Positions 42,263-51,134 are shown, counted from the stretch's first letter. The stretch: 64,000 bases of DNA from Psychrobacillus sp048572895 (GCF_048572895.1 NZ_CP183878.1:1984001-2048000); one strand, 5' to 3'. Program-made: numbers and translations. Notes: a model not told the origin generated them from the letters alone.

Positions 42263-42656
42263 AAGAAAACTTCTGCCAGACTCCTCCTGAACCAGGCGTA
42301 AAGCCGCATGTTTTATAAAACTTTGTATTTTCTTCCTCATAGGTTACTGTAACTATTCCTAATCCAAAACGTTCAGATTCCCGTAATAATTCTTTTACCA
42401 ATTCTCCTCCAATTCCTTTCCTTTGATACTCAGGATCAACAATAATATCTTCCATATATCCATGTTCTAAGCCCATTCCACAAATATAGCCAAATGCTAT
42501 TAGTTTATTATTTTCGTCTCTAACCCCAGCCCAGAAATTGCAACGCTCAAACAAAGTAGGATAATCATTATCACGTCTTCCCCATCTAACAAGTTCTCTT
42601 AATTCAGGCACTTCATGATTAGATATTGGGATGTTTATCATGACTTTATAGTTCAT
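42255..42656 (-). CDS. GNAT-family N-acetyltransferase (copy B of a duplicated pair)
   Basis: 133 aa, closely similar to the gene at 34049 over its whole length; the last residues differ (VWQKFSLT against LWQAPK) because the stop is formed by different flanking DNA. Motif A is DIIVDPEYQRKGIGGELVKE. The stop codon comes from repeat 35. The two copies are 8 kb apart in the same orientation. Confidence 0.85.
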   Translation of the reverse strand: MNYKVMINIPISNHEVPELRELVRWGRRDNDYPTLFERCNFWAGVRDENNKLIAFGYICGMGLEHGYMEDIIVDPEYQRKGIGGELVKELLRESERFGLGIVTVTYEEENTKFYKTCGFTPGSGGVWQKFSLT

Positions 42657-42725
42657 TTAATCCCCCGTTTCCTCATCTACAATATAATTCTGTATTAATT
42701 TCTATATGATAAAGTCTTATTCCTT

Positions 42726-42800
42726 CTTCTAAAACCAAACTGCTGTGTTAATTCATAAAAAAAGAGTTGCGATTGCAACCCATTAACTCTAACTAAATAA
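42726..42800 (-). repeat. attC-like cassette repeat 36 (alternative hairpin, decayed)
   Basis: CCAAACTGCTGTGTTAATTC, hairpin GTTGC-GATT-GCAAC as in repeat 20, then TTAACTCTAACTAAATAATAG. A second weak arm (TTAAACTAAATTGC) follows at 42813-42827. Confidence 0.5.
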
Positions 42801-42847
42801 TAGTCTTCTTAAACTAAATTGCTAATATAGTGAAATGGCATCTCCCC

Positions 42848-43462
42848 TTATTTTTTATTTTTTTTCATAGCTTCGGCCAATTGATGAGAATTTATATTTT
42901 CTTCTTCTTGTAATTTTTCAACAATGTTATGATAATCCTCATCATTTCGATTCTGACTTAATTTATAAGCGGCTTGTACTTCTTGTACTTTTATTTTAAA
43001 GCCAACAATCCCTTTTAGTTGACTTTCTAATAGCTGAGGCGATAACTTATCCCATAGTACTGGGTTTTCACGTTGCTTTTCATACTTATCTAGCAAATCT
43101 GCAAGATCTTGTTTCAACTCTTCTTCATCTAATATACTTGCATGGCCATATACATGTACTGCTTGGTAATTCCATGTCGGTACATTTTCATGCTCGTACC
43201 ATGAAGAAGAAATGTAACTATGTGATCCCTGAAATATGGCTAGAACATTGTCACATGTTTCAAATGTTCTCCATTGAGGATTCCCATATGCCATATGTCC
43301 AGTTAAATAATAATCCTCTCCATGCTTTTGAAGCCCTATTGGAAGATGGGAAGCAATGGGTTTCCCTTTTTTAGTTGTAACTATTGTAGCAAATGAGTTC
43401 CTCTCCAGAAATTCTATAATTTCATTGATATTTGTGACCTTAAAATATTTTGGAATATACAT
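42848..43462 (-). CDS. paiB: PaiB-family FMN-binding protein
   Basis: 204 aa. Starts MYIPKYFKVTNINEIIEFL, typical of PaiB, and has SFATIVTTKKGKPIASHLP, YNPQWRTFE-type segment AYGNPQWRTFE and VPTWNYQAVHVYGHA, conserved FMN-binding split-barrel features. In Bacillus subtilis PaiB acts with the PaiA polyamine acetyltransferase to repress sporulation and degradative-enzyme genes. No paiA is adjacent here. GGAGCACGCCATT precedes the start. Confidence 0.85.
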   Translation of the reverse strand: MYIPKYFKVTNINEIIEFLERNSFATIVTTKKGKPIASHLPIGLQKHGEDYYLTGHMAYGNPQWRTFETCDNVLAIFQGSHSYISSSWYEHENVPTWNYQAVHVYGHASILDEEELKQDLADLLDKYEKQRENPVLWDKLSPQLLESQLKGIVGFKIKVQEVQAAYKLSQNRNDEDYHNIVEKLQEEENINSHQLAEAMKKNKK

Positions 43463-43542
43463 AATGGCGTGCTCCTTTTTATATTAAAATGATTTACTGA
43501 AATCTCTAAGGTCAGTTATAATAATAATATTCGGAAAAAATA

Positions 43543-44169
43543 TTATGTTCCTATGAGTAATACTTGCAAGCCTAGTCCGATATATAGCAGACCTAAAACT
43601 TTTTGCCCCCACCTATTTATTTCAGTCCCCCGCTTGATTAATTGTCCAATTGTTCCAGTAAATACGGATAAGATCATTGTATAAATAACAGTTAATACAA
43701 CAAAAATTACACCTAAGATTAAAAACTGCGTTACGATTGTACCTCTCTCTGCATTGACAAATTGCGGAAATAAAGCTAAAAAGAAAAGTGCTGTCTTTGG
43801 ATTCAAGGCTTCTACTAATATTCCTTCCCTATAAACTTTAAGTAGTGACTCCTGTACAACATCAGGCACTTTTATGGATGATGCTTTTGCCAAAAATGCC
43901 CGAATACCCATATATAACAAATACGCTGCTCCGGCAATTTTGACAATATTAAAAGCAACTGTAGAAGTCATAAGAATAGCTGAAAATCCAACAGCTGCTA
44001 ATAACACATGAATGAAATCACCTGTTGCAATGCCTAGACCAGTTATAATGCCTGTTTTGGCCCCATCACGAGCGGATCGAGTAATCATTAACAAGACAGC
44101 AGGACCTGGGATCAAAAACAACCCAAAGACTACCAAAATAAATGCGCTCAACTCAGCAATATTTAGCAT
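43543..44169 (-). CDS. LysE/RhtB-family amino-acid exporter
   Basis: 208 aa with six hydrophobic segments. The start LSAFILVVFGLFLIPGPAVLLM contains the family's P-G-P motif, and ALNPKTALFFLALFPQF is the second conserved motif. It exports amino acids or related metabolites. It is divergent from the MocR-type regulator at 44300 across 130 bp, a standard arrangement in which the regulator controls the exporter. Confidence 0.88.
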   Translation of the reverse strand: MLNIAELSAFILVVFGLFLIPGPAVLLMITRSARDGAKTGIITGLGIATGDFIHVLLAAVGFSAILMTSTVAFNIVKIAGAAYLLYMGIRAFLAKASSIKVPDVVQESLLKVYREGILVEALNPKTALFFLALFPQFVNAERGTIVTQFLILGVIFVVLTVIYTMILSVFTGTIGQLIKRGTEINRWGQKVLGLLYIGLGLQVLLIGT

Positions 44170-44299
44170 CGAATTCCCCCTAATATTTTTCTGATTATTT
44201 TAAAGCTTATGGAAATTGGTTAGTTTAAATAGTATTATAATAGTTGACATATAAAAAGATACAATTCAAATAAAATAGACATGTCAGGGGCGATTTATA

Positions 44300-45682
44300 A
44301 TGAAAAATATCATTTTTGCTTTAGACGATCACTCCGCCAAATACAAACAGGTATATGAGCGTTTTAAATTATTAATTGAACATGGGGACCTACAGGAAAA
44401 CGAACAATTACCTTCCATACGACAACTGGCTGATTCCCTTCAAATCAGTCGCAATACGACATTAATGGCTTATGATCTGCTTGTCGCAGAAGGCTATATA
44501 CGGGGAGAAGGAAGAAAAGGCTACTTTGTTAATGAATTAGAGCCTCATTTATTTCAGGAGGAAGTCATTACTATTCCTAGCAAACAATCTGAGCCGGTGA
44601 CAACATTTTTCATTGATTTTAAAGCAGGGGCTGTAGATCAAACGAACTTTCCTCTTAAAGCTTGGAGAAGAATTACTAATTCAGTACTGACCTTACAGGA
44701 GAGTTTTCTATACGGGGATCCTTTTGGTGAAATGTGTTTGCGTAAACAAATTGCTGTCTATTTACTCCAATCTCGCGGGGTAAAGACTGATCCAAATGCA
44801 ATTATCATTGGGAGCAGCACACAGCAAATGTTAATTAATATTGGACAAATCCTAAAGGTTGATTTCCCAAGCGTAATCTTGGAGGACCCAGGATATGATG
44901 GAGCAAAAGAGGCATTTCAATTCCATGATTTTACACTTGAAACTTTACCAGTTGATGAAACAGGTGCTGAGTTTTCACAATTAGAAAATATGATATCGCG
45001 CTTAATTTATGTGACACCTTCCCATCAAAGCCCAATAGGTATAAGCATGTCCATTCAACAAAGGCAAAAACTCATTCAATGGGCTACCAAGAGAAAAGGA
45101 TATATTATTGAAGACGATTATGATAGTGAATTTCGCTATTCACAAAAACCGTTTCCGGCACTTGCTTCCATCGATTCAAGGAGAGTGATTTACCTAGGGA
45201 ATTTCTCCAAGTCCTTTCTTCCAGGTATTCGTCTAAGTTATATGGTGCTGCCGCAGTTAGTATTAAATCGTTATAAAAACCAATTTCTTCATTTCGAGAG
45301 TACCTCTTCACTCCTAAGCCAGCTTTCAATGGCTAAATTTATGGAAGAGGGAGAATGGAATCGCCATATTAAAAGAATGCGACTTGTGTATAAACGAAAA
45401 ATGCAGTGCTTAGTTTCAGATTTAAAAAAACAATTCAAACAAAGTATATCCATTATTGGGGAGCAGTCTGGTTTGTACGTTTTAGTTAAGGTACATCTAA
45501 ATCGTTCAGAAGAATGGTTAATCGAGCGTGCTTCCATTTATGGGGTTAAAGTGTATCCTACCTCCATCTATTTCATAGAAAATCATTCAGCGGAAGCAAT
45601 TATTAAACTTGGCTTCAGTAATCTTACCTTTGATGAAATTCAAGAAGGAGTGAAGCTTTTAAAAGAGGCTTGGAGGGGCTAA
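44300..45682 (+). CDS. MocR/PdxR-type regulator (GntR wHTH + aminotransferase fold)
   Basis: 460 aa. N-terminal GntR winged helix: YKQVYERFKLLIEHGDLQ, LPSIRQLADSLQISRNTTL. From about residue 110 an aminotransferase class I fold follows with the PLP-binding Lys in YLGNFSKSFLPGIRLSYM and DDYDSEFRY. The MocR family senses PLP and an amine ligand. Full length, AGGGGCG site, plus strand; outside the cassette orientation. Likely operator in the 44170-44299 gap shared with lysE. Confidence 0.9.
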   Translation: MKNIIFALDDHSAKYKQVYERFKLLIEHGDLQENEQLPSIRQLADSLQISRNTTLMAYDLLVAEGYIRGEGRKGYFVNELEPHLFQEEVITIPSKQSEPVTTFFIDFKAGAVDQTNFPLKAWRRITNSVLTLQESFLYGDPFGEMCLRKQIAVYLLQSRGVKTDPNAIIIGSSTQQMLINIGQILKVDFPSVILEDPGYDGAKEAFQFHDFTLETLPVDETGAEFSQLENMISRLIYVTPSHQSPIGISMSIQQRQKLIQWATKRKGYIIEDDYDSEFRYSQKPFPALASIDSRRVIYLGNFSKSFLPGIRLSYMVLPQLVLNRYKNQFLHFESTSSLLSQLSMAKFMEEGEWNRHIKRMRLVYKRKMQCLVSDLKKQFKQSISIIGEQSGLYVLVKVHLNRSEEWLIERASIYGVKVYPTSIYFIENHSAEAIIKLGFSNLTFDEIQEGVKLLKEAWRG

Positions 45683-45979
45683 ATTATTACTTTATGCCTG
45701 TTACCTAAAAAGGTAATGGATCGCACATTAACAAACTCTATACACCACCTAATTACGCATGCAGGAGTCTTAATGGGATAGTTTAAAATACATGGTTTTG
45801 TCATCCCAATCCTCGTTATCGGTTTATTTGTAATATTTCGTATCTATAAAAATGGAAAAAAAAAGAGTTTTATCTACCGTTAATTAATTTAACTATTTCA
45901 ATTGTAGTTGAGTTTGTTTTAACCTGATGTTCATCCATTACTTTAAGAAAATTTTAACTGATGCACCCTTTTTGGTGTC
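45683..45979. other. Gene-poor stretch with a membrane-protein remnant
   Basis: No full gene seen. A plus-strand frame without a start reads HGFVIPILVIGLFVIFRIYK near 45790-45850, like the end of a membrane protein. Confidence 0.4.
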
Positions 45980-46010
45980 TTAAACTAAACGCACTCGTTA
46001 ATTGAAAAAG
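45980..46010 (-). repeat. Minimal attC-like repeat 37
   Basis: TTAAACTAAACGCACTCGTT followed by AATTGAA: left arm and right box joined with the hairpin absent. Confidence 0.6.
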
Positions 46011-46114
46011 AAAATTTATCTTCAAGTTCGAATTTCATGGAAATAATTAAAACTCTTCTTTTAAGATAGAGTACAATTTTAGTGCGTTTCCAAATTAAAG
46101 AAAATCATCAGTTA

Positions 46115-46200
46115 GCCTTCCATACAGAAAAAAATGCAGAACTGCTGAGTTTGAAAATTGTTTTAACAATTATGGGTTAATGTATCTGTCATTCAAGTCT
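46115..46200 (+). mobile_element. Decayed IS110 left end
   Basis: After a GTTAG box come CCTTCCATACAG, AAAAAAATGCAGAAC, GAAAATTG and ATGGGTTAATG, in the same order as in the elements at 9464 and 14339 (CCATCCATGTAG, GAAAAT, GGGTATA). It fades out after about 85 bp. Confidence 0.5.
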
Positions 46201-46288
46201 ATTTTAAACACGGCTATAATCATGCGTTAGTTTCATATTATTGCATAAATTTTCACTCCTATTAATTCTCTATCTCAAATTCATGCTC

Positions 46289-46365
46289 TATCTAAACTGC
46301 ACTGCTGGTTTAAGTGTACATTTCATAATCGATTTCCGAAATCTACTTAAATTTTATTGTTTATA
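46289..46365 (-). repeat. attC-like cassette repeat 38 (long form, truncated)
   Basis: ATCTAAACTGC, GGTTTAAGTGTACATTTCAT and GATTTCCGAAATCTACTT follow the left part of the long form; the right box is missing. Confidence 0.5.
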
Positions 46366-46375
46366 TTCTTTTAAT

Positions 46376-46741
46376 TTATTCATTCCTAAAGTCATAAGTA
46401 TCATCAATGGCAATTTCAATACTATTAACAACAATCGTTTCATTATTAATCCATCGAATTTCATTAACATTTGGAGCCACTAGAAAAATATTCTTTCGAA
46501 ATCCCGATTGAGAATCTTCAAGAACCCCTATATATGTTACAGCGTTATGGAATGGTAGACCTCCGTTAAAATATACCGTTATACTTTTCTCTCAATCTGG
46601 AGAAATATAAATACTTTCTTCATTATTCTCATTCACTTGGATACTACTTAGTGTTGGGTTTAATAGTTGGTACAAAAATAATATGCAAAACAAAATAATG
46701 CTCGTAGAAACAAATATTAAAATTTTTATTAATTTACTCAT
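46376..46741 (-). pseudogene. DUF5412-like gene with an in-frame TGA
   Basis: 121 sense codons in one frame broken at 46592-46594: MSKLIKILIFVSTSIILF (signal anchor, after GAGGAGT) runs to ESIYISPD, then TGA, then EKSITVYFNGG and WINNETIVVNSIEIAI. The motif SPDGEKSI, with the TGA in place of a GGA, and the Gly-Gly turn identify the DUF5412 type seen at 5500. One base change. The C-terminal half ends at 46376 inside the decayed repeat region. Confidence 0.75.
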
Positions 46742-46872
46742 TTTACTCCTCTTCTCCCTAAAATCATTCATATTGGTAATTCTATGCGAATATTCCGATC
46801 TTATTGAGGGCATTATCAACACTAGTAAAGTTCAAATTTATTTTCATATAAAAATTGGTGTATAAGATTTCT

Positions 46873-46935
46873 ACTTAACTAAACTGTTACGTTAATAAGA
46901 GAGCGTCTCGGTTTATTGCAGAAATACCAGTTTCT
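46873..46935 (-). repeat. attC-like cassette repeat 39 (decayed)
   Basis: TTAACTAAACTGTTACGTTA on the left, then AATAAGAGAGCGTCTCGG; the hairpin is weak and the right box is not recognisable. Confidence 0.4.
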
Positions 46936-47503
46936 ATTTCAACAAAAAATATGTACTACAACTCCAATGTTTTGCACCAGATTTTCTTTTGCCTTTCCAG
47001 CCCATATTCCGTAATTCCTTGGCAATTAACATATTAAAAAAACCATGACCAACTAATACTATTGATTTATGTTCTTTGGCGTAACTAATTAATAGTTTTG
47101 TAGCCTTCTTTGCCCTAAATTTTGCCTGCTTGAAAGACTCACATTTGTTAGAATAGCCACAAAACCATAGTAGTCTTAAAATTACTGCCCAGTTATTTGG
47201 CTTTAATTTTATATTAAATAATATTGTTAGATTAGCTGGTAACTCTATTTCTCGAAATAAAGGGTCGGAAATTGTTTTTGTTTTTGGATTTAATAAGCTT
47301 GCTGAGACAATAGATCTTTTTAAATCACTTGTAACTACAAACTTTGCAGTTGCTACTTTTTCAATTGTTATTTCTGGGTATGTTGATTCTTCAAACACAC
47401 CGTTATAGTCATATTTTTCATTCCATTTTTTAAACTCTGCAAAAGTTATTGTATCATTTTCCAACAATTGCGATTTACCATGTCGTATTAATGAAATCTC
47501 CAT
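46934..47503 (-). CDS. Histidine phosphatase (phosphoglycerate mutase-like) protein
   Basis: 189 aa. The N-terminal LIRHGKS carries the RHG catalytic motif (His8), SDLKRSIVSA has the second Arg, and VLVGHGFFN carries the second His. These enzymes use a phosphohistidine to dephosphorylate sugars, proteins or lipids. The insertion with FCGYSNKCESF is not typical of cobalamin or glycolytic enzymes. Cytoplasmic, intact, AAAGGGAG site. Confidence 0.85.
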   Translation of the reverse strand: MEISLIRHGKSQLLENDTITFAEFKKWNEKYDYNGVFEESTYPEITIEKVATAKFVVTSDLKRSIVSASLLNPKTKTISDPLFREIELPANLTILFNIKLKPNNWAVILRLLWFCGYSNKCESFKQAKFRAKKATKLLISYAKEHKSIVLVGHGFFNMLIAKELRNMGWKGKRKSGAKHWSCSTYFLLK

Positions 47504-47550
47504 AACGAACTCCCTTTTTAAACTTTACTGGTAGCCACTTATTCAATACT

Positions 47551-47730
47551 CTAATTCAAATTGAATAATTCCGAAATTACTTCAGCACTTCCTGGCGAAA
47601 ACATAAATAGTGATAACGAAATACATAACAGTCCTACAAATACCAAGCTAAATTTTTTATTCCCAAGTAGCCCTTTAACAACTAAAACTAATCCCACGAA
47701 TAATATTAAAAAATACCAAAAGCCCATCAT
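47551..47730 (-). CDS. Small two-helix membrane protein
   Basis: 59 aa, starting MMGFWYFLILFVGLVLVV and ending SELFNLN; two helices are separated by KGLLGNKK. AAGGGGTGAG lies directly before the ATG pair. Pattern and codon use look real; family unknown. Confidence 0.55.
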   Translation of the reverse strand: MMGFWYFLILFVGLVLVVKGLLGNKKFSLVFVGLLCISLSLFMFSPGSAEVISELFNLN

Positions 47731-47839
47731 CTCACCCCTTCACTCAGCTTTATTATAATGACGTTACCGTTCACGAAAAGTTCTGACTCTTCTTTTTAAT
47801 AAAATAAATTTACGATATTAAACACATCCATTCTTAATT

Positions 47840-47958
47840 ATTGAAGTAAACGCCTGCGTGTAGCATTTCACCCTAGATCATCGAATCTTCAGGATTTTTG
47901 GGCATAAGAAAAGACCATCAAAATGACGGTCTTATTTACTAAAAAACCCATTAGCTTA
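47840..47958 (-). repeat. attC-like cassette repeat 40 (long form, diverged)
   Basis: TTGAAGTAAACGCCTGC, GTAGCATTTCACCC, hairpin GACCATC-AAAAT-GACGGTC, then TTACTAAAAAACCCATTAGC. Confidence 0.65.
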
Positions 47959-47979
47959 ATGGCAAATGATTACAGCCTG

Positions 47980-48327
47980 CTATTTCTCCCAAAGCTCGAT
48001 CAGTCGACCTTCAGGATCTTTAATCCAAATAAACTTTCCAAATTCACTAATCTCTTTTTTCTTTTCAAGAGGTACACCAATTTGTTCGAGATGCTTAATA
48101 GTCTCATTTAGATTATAAACCTCGAAATTTAACATCACTTGTTGTTCTATTGGAAAATAGCTGTCATTCTCGGTAAAGAAAGAAAAGACAGTCTCATTTC
48201 CTGATTGAGGTTTAATCACAGTCCCATTCCAATTTTCTATTTCAATCTTCAACACTTCACTGTACCATTTTTTTGTAACATCCAAATTATTAGTTCTCCA
48301 AAATATTCCCCCGAAACCTTTTATCAT
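47980..48327 (-). CDS. VOC-superfamily (glyoxalase/bleomycin resistance-like) protein
   Basis: 115 aa, one VOC domain: FGGIFWRTNNLDVTKKWYSEVL at the N-terminus, and KEISEFGKFIWIKDPEGRLIELWE at the C-terminus with the metal-site Glu. The dimer forms the metal site in this family, which includes glyoxalases, dioxygenases and fosfomycin or bleomycin resistance proteins. Substrate unknown. Confidence 0.85.
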   Translation of the reverse strand: MIKGFGGIFWRTNNLDVTKKWYSEVLKIEIENWNGTVIKPQSGNETVFSFFTENDSYFPIEQQVMLNFEVYNLNETIKHLEQIGVPLEKKKEISEFGKFIWIKDPEGRLIELWEK

Positions 48328-48696
48328 CGTATCTAACTCCTATCTGTCTTTAAATTTTAGGGTTTTAATTCCTCAATTAAAGCAACTCCGAATGACTTTC
48401 AGCTGTATTTTAACAAATTAAAGTTTGGAGATAACCTGATATTTTATTATTTCTACAAACAACTGGTATAGTAACGAAACATGTATTAAACAACGAAAAC
48501 TATTCCTTTTTTAGATTTAAACTATACTAATCCAACTATTTATTACATAAAATATTTAATTCACTTATAATAAAGGAAAGCATTAGTAAGTTTAGAGTGA
48601 TTCTATCAAAAAATAATTAGTATTACTACAGCATTAGCTAAGGATGAGATTCATCTCTTCACTAAAAAATTCAGTAAAGAAAAAGGAGATAGGTTT
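48328..48696. other. Gene-free leader between the divergent VOC and ddh genes
   Basis: About 370 AT-rich bases without a frame or a cassette repeat. It must hold the ddh promoter; no riboswitch-like structure was recognised by eye. Confidence 0.4.
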
Positions 48697-49683
48697 ATGA
48701 GTAATAAGATCAAACTAGGCATTGTTGGATATGGTAATCTTGGGAAAGGTGCAATTGAAGCTATTAAACAAACTCCAGACATGGAATTAGTAGCAATTTT
48801 CACTAGAAGAGATCCTAAAGACTTAAATCTTGATGAGCCCAATGTAAAAATCGTAAATATTTCAAAAGCGAGTGATTATAAAAATGAAATTGATGTAATG
48901 TTACTTTGTGGTGGATCTGCAACAGATTTACCTGAACAAACTCCTTACTTTGCAAGCATGTTTACCACTGTAGATAGTTTTGATACGCATGCAAAAATTC
49001 CTGCGTTTTATCAATCTGTAAATGAAGCTGCAACAAAAAATAATACAACTGCAATTATCTCAGTAGGATGGGATCCAGGCTTATTCTCCATCAATCGTGT
49101 GATGGCAGATGCAATTTTACCGAATGGTGAAAACTATACGTTCTGGGGTAAAGGACTGAGCCAAGGACACTCGGATGCAGTAAGAAGAGTAAAAGGTGTA
49201 AAAAATGGTGTACAATATACAATTCCAGCTGAAGACGCAATCGAAAAAGTTCGTAGTGGTGTAAATCCTGAACTAACAACTGCAGAAAAGCACGCCCGTG
49301 TTTGCTATATCGTTGCTGAAGAAGGCGCAGACAAAGCGGCAATCGAGAATGAAATCAAAACAATGCCAAACTATTTCGCTGATTATGATACAGAAGTGAA
49401 TTTTATCTCAGAGGAAGATTTAAAACGCGACCACTCCAAAGCACCACATGGCGGATTTGTCATCCGAGGTGGGAATACAGGTGCTGGCAACAAGCAAATT
49501 TACGAATTCTCACTTAAACTAGACAGCAATCCTGAATTTACTGCAAGCGTATTAGTAGCCTACGCGAGAGCAGCTTATCGATTAAATGTGGAAAAACAGT
49601 TTGGTGCGAAAACAGTTTTTGATGTCGCACCTGGTTATATTTCACCACGATCAACAGAAGAATTAAGAAAAGATTATTTATAA
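48697..49683 (+). CDS. ddh: meso-Diaminopimelate dehydrogenase
   Basis: 328 aa, normal for the family. Rossmann start KLGIVGYGNLGKGAIEAI, then LCGGSATDLPEQTP, VGWDPGLFSINRVM and GGFVIRGGNTGAGNKQ, all conserved in Ddh. It makes meso-DAP from tetrahydrodipicolinate with ammonia and NADPH in one step. It is monocistronic on the plus strand, with AAAAAGGAGAT before the ATG and a terminator after it. Ddh is found in some Bacillales such as Lysinibacillus. A housekeeping-type gene lying within the cassette region. Confidence 0.93.
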   Translation: MSNKIKLGIVGYGNLGKGAIEAIKQTPDMELVAIFTRRDPKDLNLDEPNVKIVNISKASDYKNEIDVMLLCGGSATDLPEQTPYFASMFTTVDSFDTHAKIPAFYQSVNEAATKNNTTAIISVGWDPGLFSINRVMADAILPNGENYTFWGKGLSQGHSDAVRRVKGVKNGVQYTIPAEDAIEKVRSGVNPELTTAEKHARVCYIVAEEGADKAAIENEIKTMPNYFADYDTEVNFISEEDLKRDHSKAPHGGFVIRGGNTGAGNKQIYEFSLKLDSNPEFTASVLVAYARAAYRLNVEKQFGAKTVFDVAPGYISPRSTEELRKDYL

Positions 49684-49698
49684 GAAATGATTGTAGAT

Positions 49699-49733
49699 AC
49701 AACTCCCTTTTTCATAAAGGGGGTTGTTTTATT
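49699..49733 (+). terminator. Terminator of ddh
   Basis: ACAACTCCCTTT/AAAGGGGGTTGT stem followed by TTTATT, 16 bases after the stop. Confidence 0.8.
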
Positions 49734-50011
49734 ATCCCTTCATAATCCAACTTTTTGAATTTCAAATCCTCACGAGCTCCTTTATGAATAAAAGACATTA
49801 CTTCTTCAAAAAGTGATTCCTTATCTTTACCGAAAGTTATTAAATGTGCAGAATTTGCAAAAGCCTTTATTTTCTTGTCATTTAAAGATAAATTTTCATA
49901 TATTATACCTGCACTCTTTTCATACAAGGAGAGCGTAGTCCCTACCAAATAATAACGAAAGAGCTTGAAGTTCCCGCTTTTCGGAATATTGGTATTGCTA
50001 TGAGAGAACAA
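49712..50011 (-). pseudogene. C-terminal remnant of an alpha/beta hydrolase (carboxylesterase-like)
   Basis: A frame with SAGIIYENLSLNDKKIKAFANSAHLIT and FEEVMSFIHK matches the last strand and catalytic-His segment of carboxylesterases (F-x-x-S-x-H-x-I-T-x-D). No upstream domains are present, and the frame runs into the ddh terminator. Confidence 0.5.
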
Positions 50012-50076
50012 AAATCACTTTCACTTGCAGCCAAGAGATTTTTAGAATATATATCATATAGAAAGAGAGAGTATTA
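49954..50076 (+). pseudogene. C-terminal remnant of a LysR-type regulator
   Basis: 41 codons, TKELEVPAFRNIGIAMREQK followed by SLSLAAKRFLEYI, matching the last strand and helix of the LysR effector domain. The frame has stops just upstream. Confidence 0.5.
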
Positions 50077-50114
50077 AACTTGATGTAAAATTTTTGTTTA
50101 TATACCGAATTTCG

Positions 50115-50381
50115 TTAAACTTTACCAACGATTGCATAAAGAAAGGCAATAAATAAACTACCTAATGAAATGGAAAATAACGAGATATACTTTATAAATC
50201 CTTTTTCTTTCTTAAAGAAAGCACCGATACCAAGCCCTACTCCTGTTAGATAGATACCAAAGCCAATGAATATACCCCACCACCCCAAAATATCAATACT
50301 AATCGGTGGGAATGCCATATATGCAACAAAAATTCCAACAACTATTAATAAAATGGAAAAATTACTAAACTTTCTTGTCAT
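50115..50381 (-). CDS. Small three-helix membrane protein
   Basis: 88 aa from MTRKFSNFSILLIVVGIFVA, with GAAGGAGATG upstream; the frame opens to 50492. Three helices and a basic loop (FFKKEKGFIKY). Unrecognised. Confidence 0.6.
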   Translation of the reverse strand: MTRKFSNFSILLIVVGIFVAYMAFPPISIDILGWWGIFIGFGIYLTGVGLGIGAFFKKEKGFIKYISLFSISLGSLFIAFLYAIVGKV

Positions 50382-50435
50382 TTTTTCATCTCCTTCAATT
50401 CTATTTATATCTTTAAGCGATTTAGATTTCCATTG

Positions 50436-50526
50436 TTCAATGAAACGCCGAAATCTACTGGATGTTGGGGTATAAAAATAGACCATCGACATGATAATCT
50501 TGTTTAGCTAAAGCATCTATTAGTTG
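50436..50526 (-). repeat. attC-like cassette repeat 41 (long form, diverged)
   Basis: GTTCAATGAAACGCCG, GTATAAAAATAGACCATCG with its partial hairpin, then GCTAAAGCATCTATTAGTTG. The next 190 bp hold no convincing gene; a 64-codon plus frame (50607) is probably spurious. Confidence 0.6.
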
Positions 50527-50714
50527 TACAAAGACTTCATGACTATCTAAGCTAAATTTGTCGAACCTTTAAAAAGACACAATTCGCATTAAGTCTTGAC
50601 ACTCACTTGAACGATCACCTGGATAATTATCTAAGTGCTTTGAAAACAGACAAAATGGACAGTGATTGCGAAAGCTTAACAATTTTCCTATTTACAACTG
50701 CCTCAAAGGAGTTT

Positions 50715-51038
50715 TTAGAAATAGCTTCTGTAACCATAAATCATTGCTGCAAGTGTTATGATGGTGAATGCCAAGGTTGTGAAAAAAACAATACTAGGTG
50801 AAAACTCAAGCTTTTGACTTTCCATTTTAATACCTGTGGAACCTTGAATGCTCATATCCAAGTGTCGAGTACCCATACCACTCCCCTTAAAGGTAAAAAA
50901 CCAAATTATAATGGTAACTGCTAATCCAATGAAAAATGAGAAGTCAATGAATTTCGTATGAGTGAAATATGTTATACCGAAACTCAAACCTACTAAAACT
51001 AACAAAGTTATAACGATGGTTAGTAATTTTCGTTTCAT
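50715..51038 (-). CDS. Membrane protein, possibly DUF5316-like
   Basis: 107 aa with three helices (about 5-25, 33-50 and 83-103) and a polar loop GMGTRHLDMSIQGSTGIKMESQK, which resembles the loop of Bacillus DUF5316 proteins. Function unknown. GGGGGAT site before the ATG. Confidence 0.55.
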   Translation of the reverse strand: MKRKLLTIVITLLVLVGLSFGITYFTHTKFIDFSFFIGLAVTIIIWFFTFKGSGMGTRHLDMSIQGSTGIKMESQKLEFSPSIVFFTTLAFTIITLAAMIYGYRSYF

Positions 51039-51134
51039 TTTGTCTTATCCCCCTTAGTATTCAAGTAATTGTATCTAGTCATATTAATATACGATTAAAT
51101 AGTCACTTGGTTTCACATATTTATAGTTCTGTTT

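Noticed and set aside
48328..48696. Lysine riboswitch or T-box upstream of ddh
   Set aside because: No specifier-antiterminator or recognisable lysine aptamer core seen, and no terminator before the gene.
50607..50801. Plus-strand 64-codon frame as a gene
   Set aside because: Overlaps the 3' end of the membrane protein gene at 50715, lacks a ribosome binding site and resembles no family.
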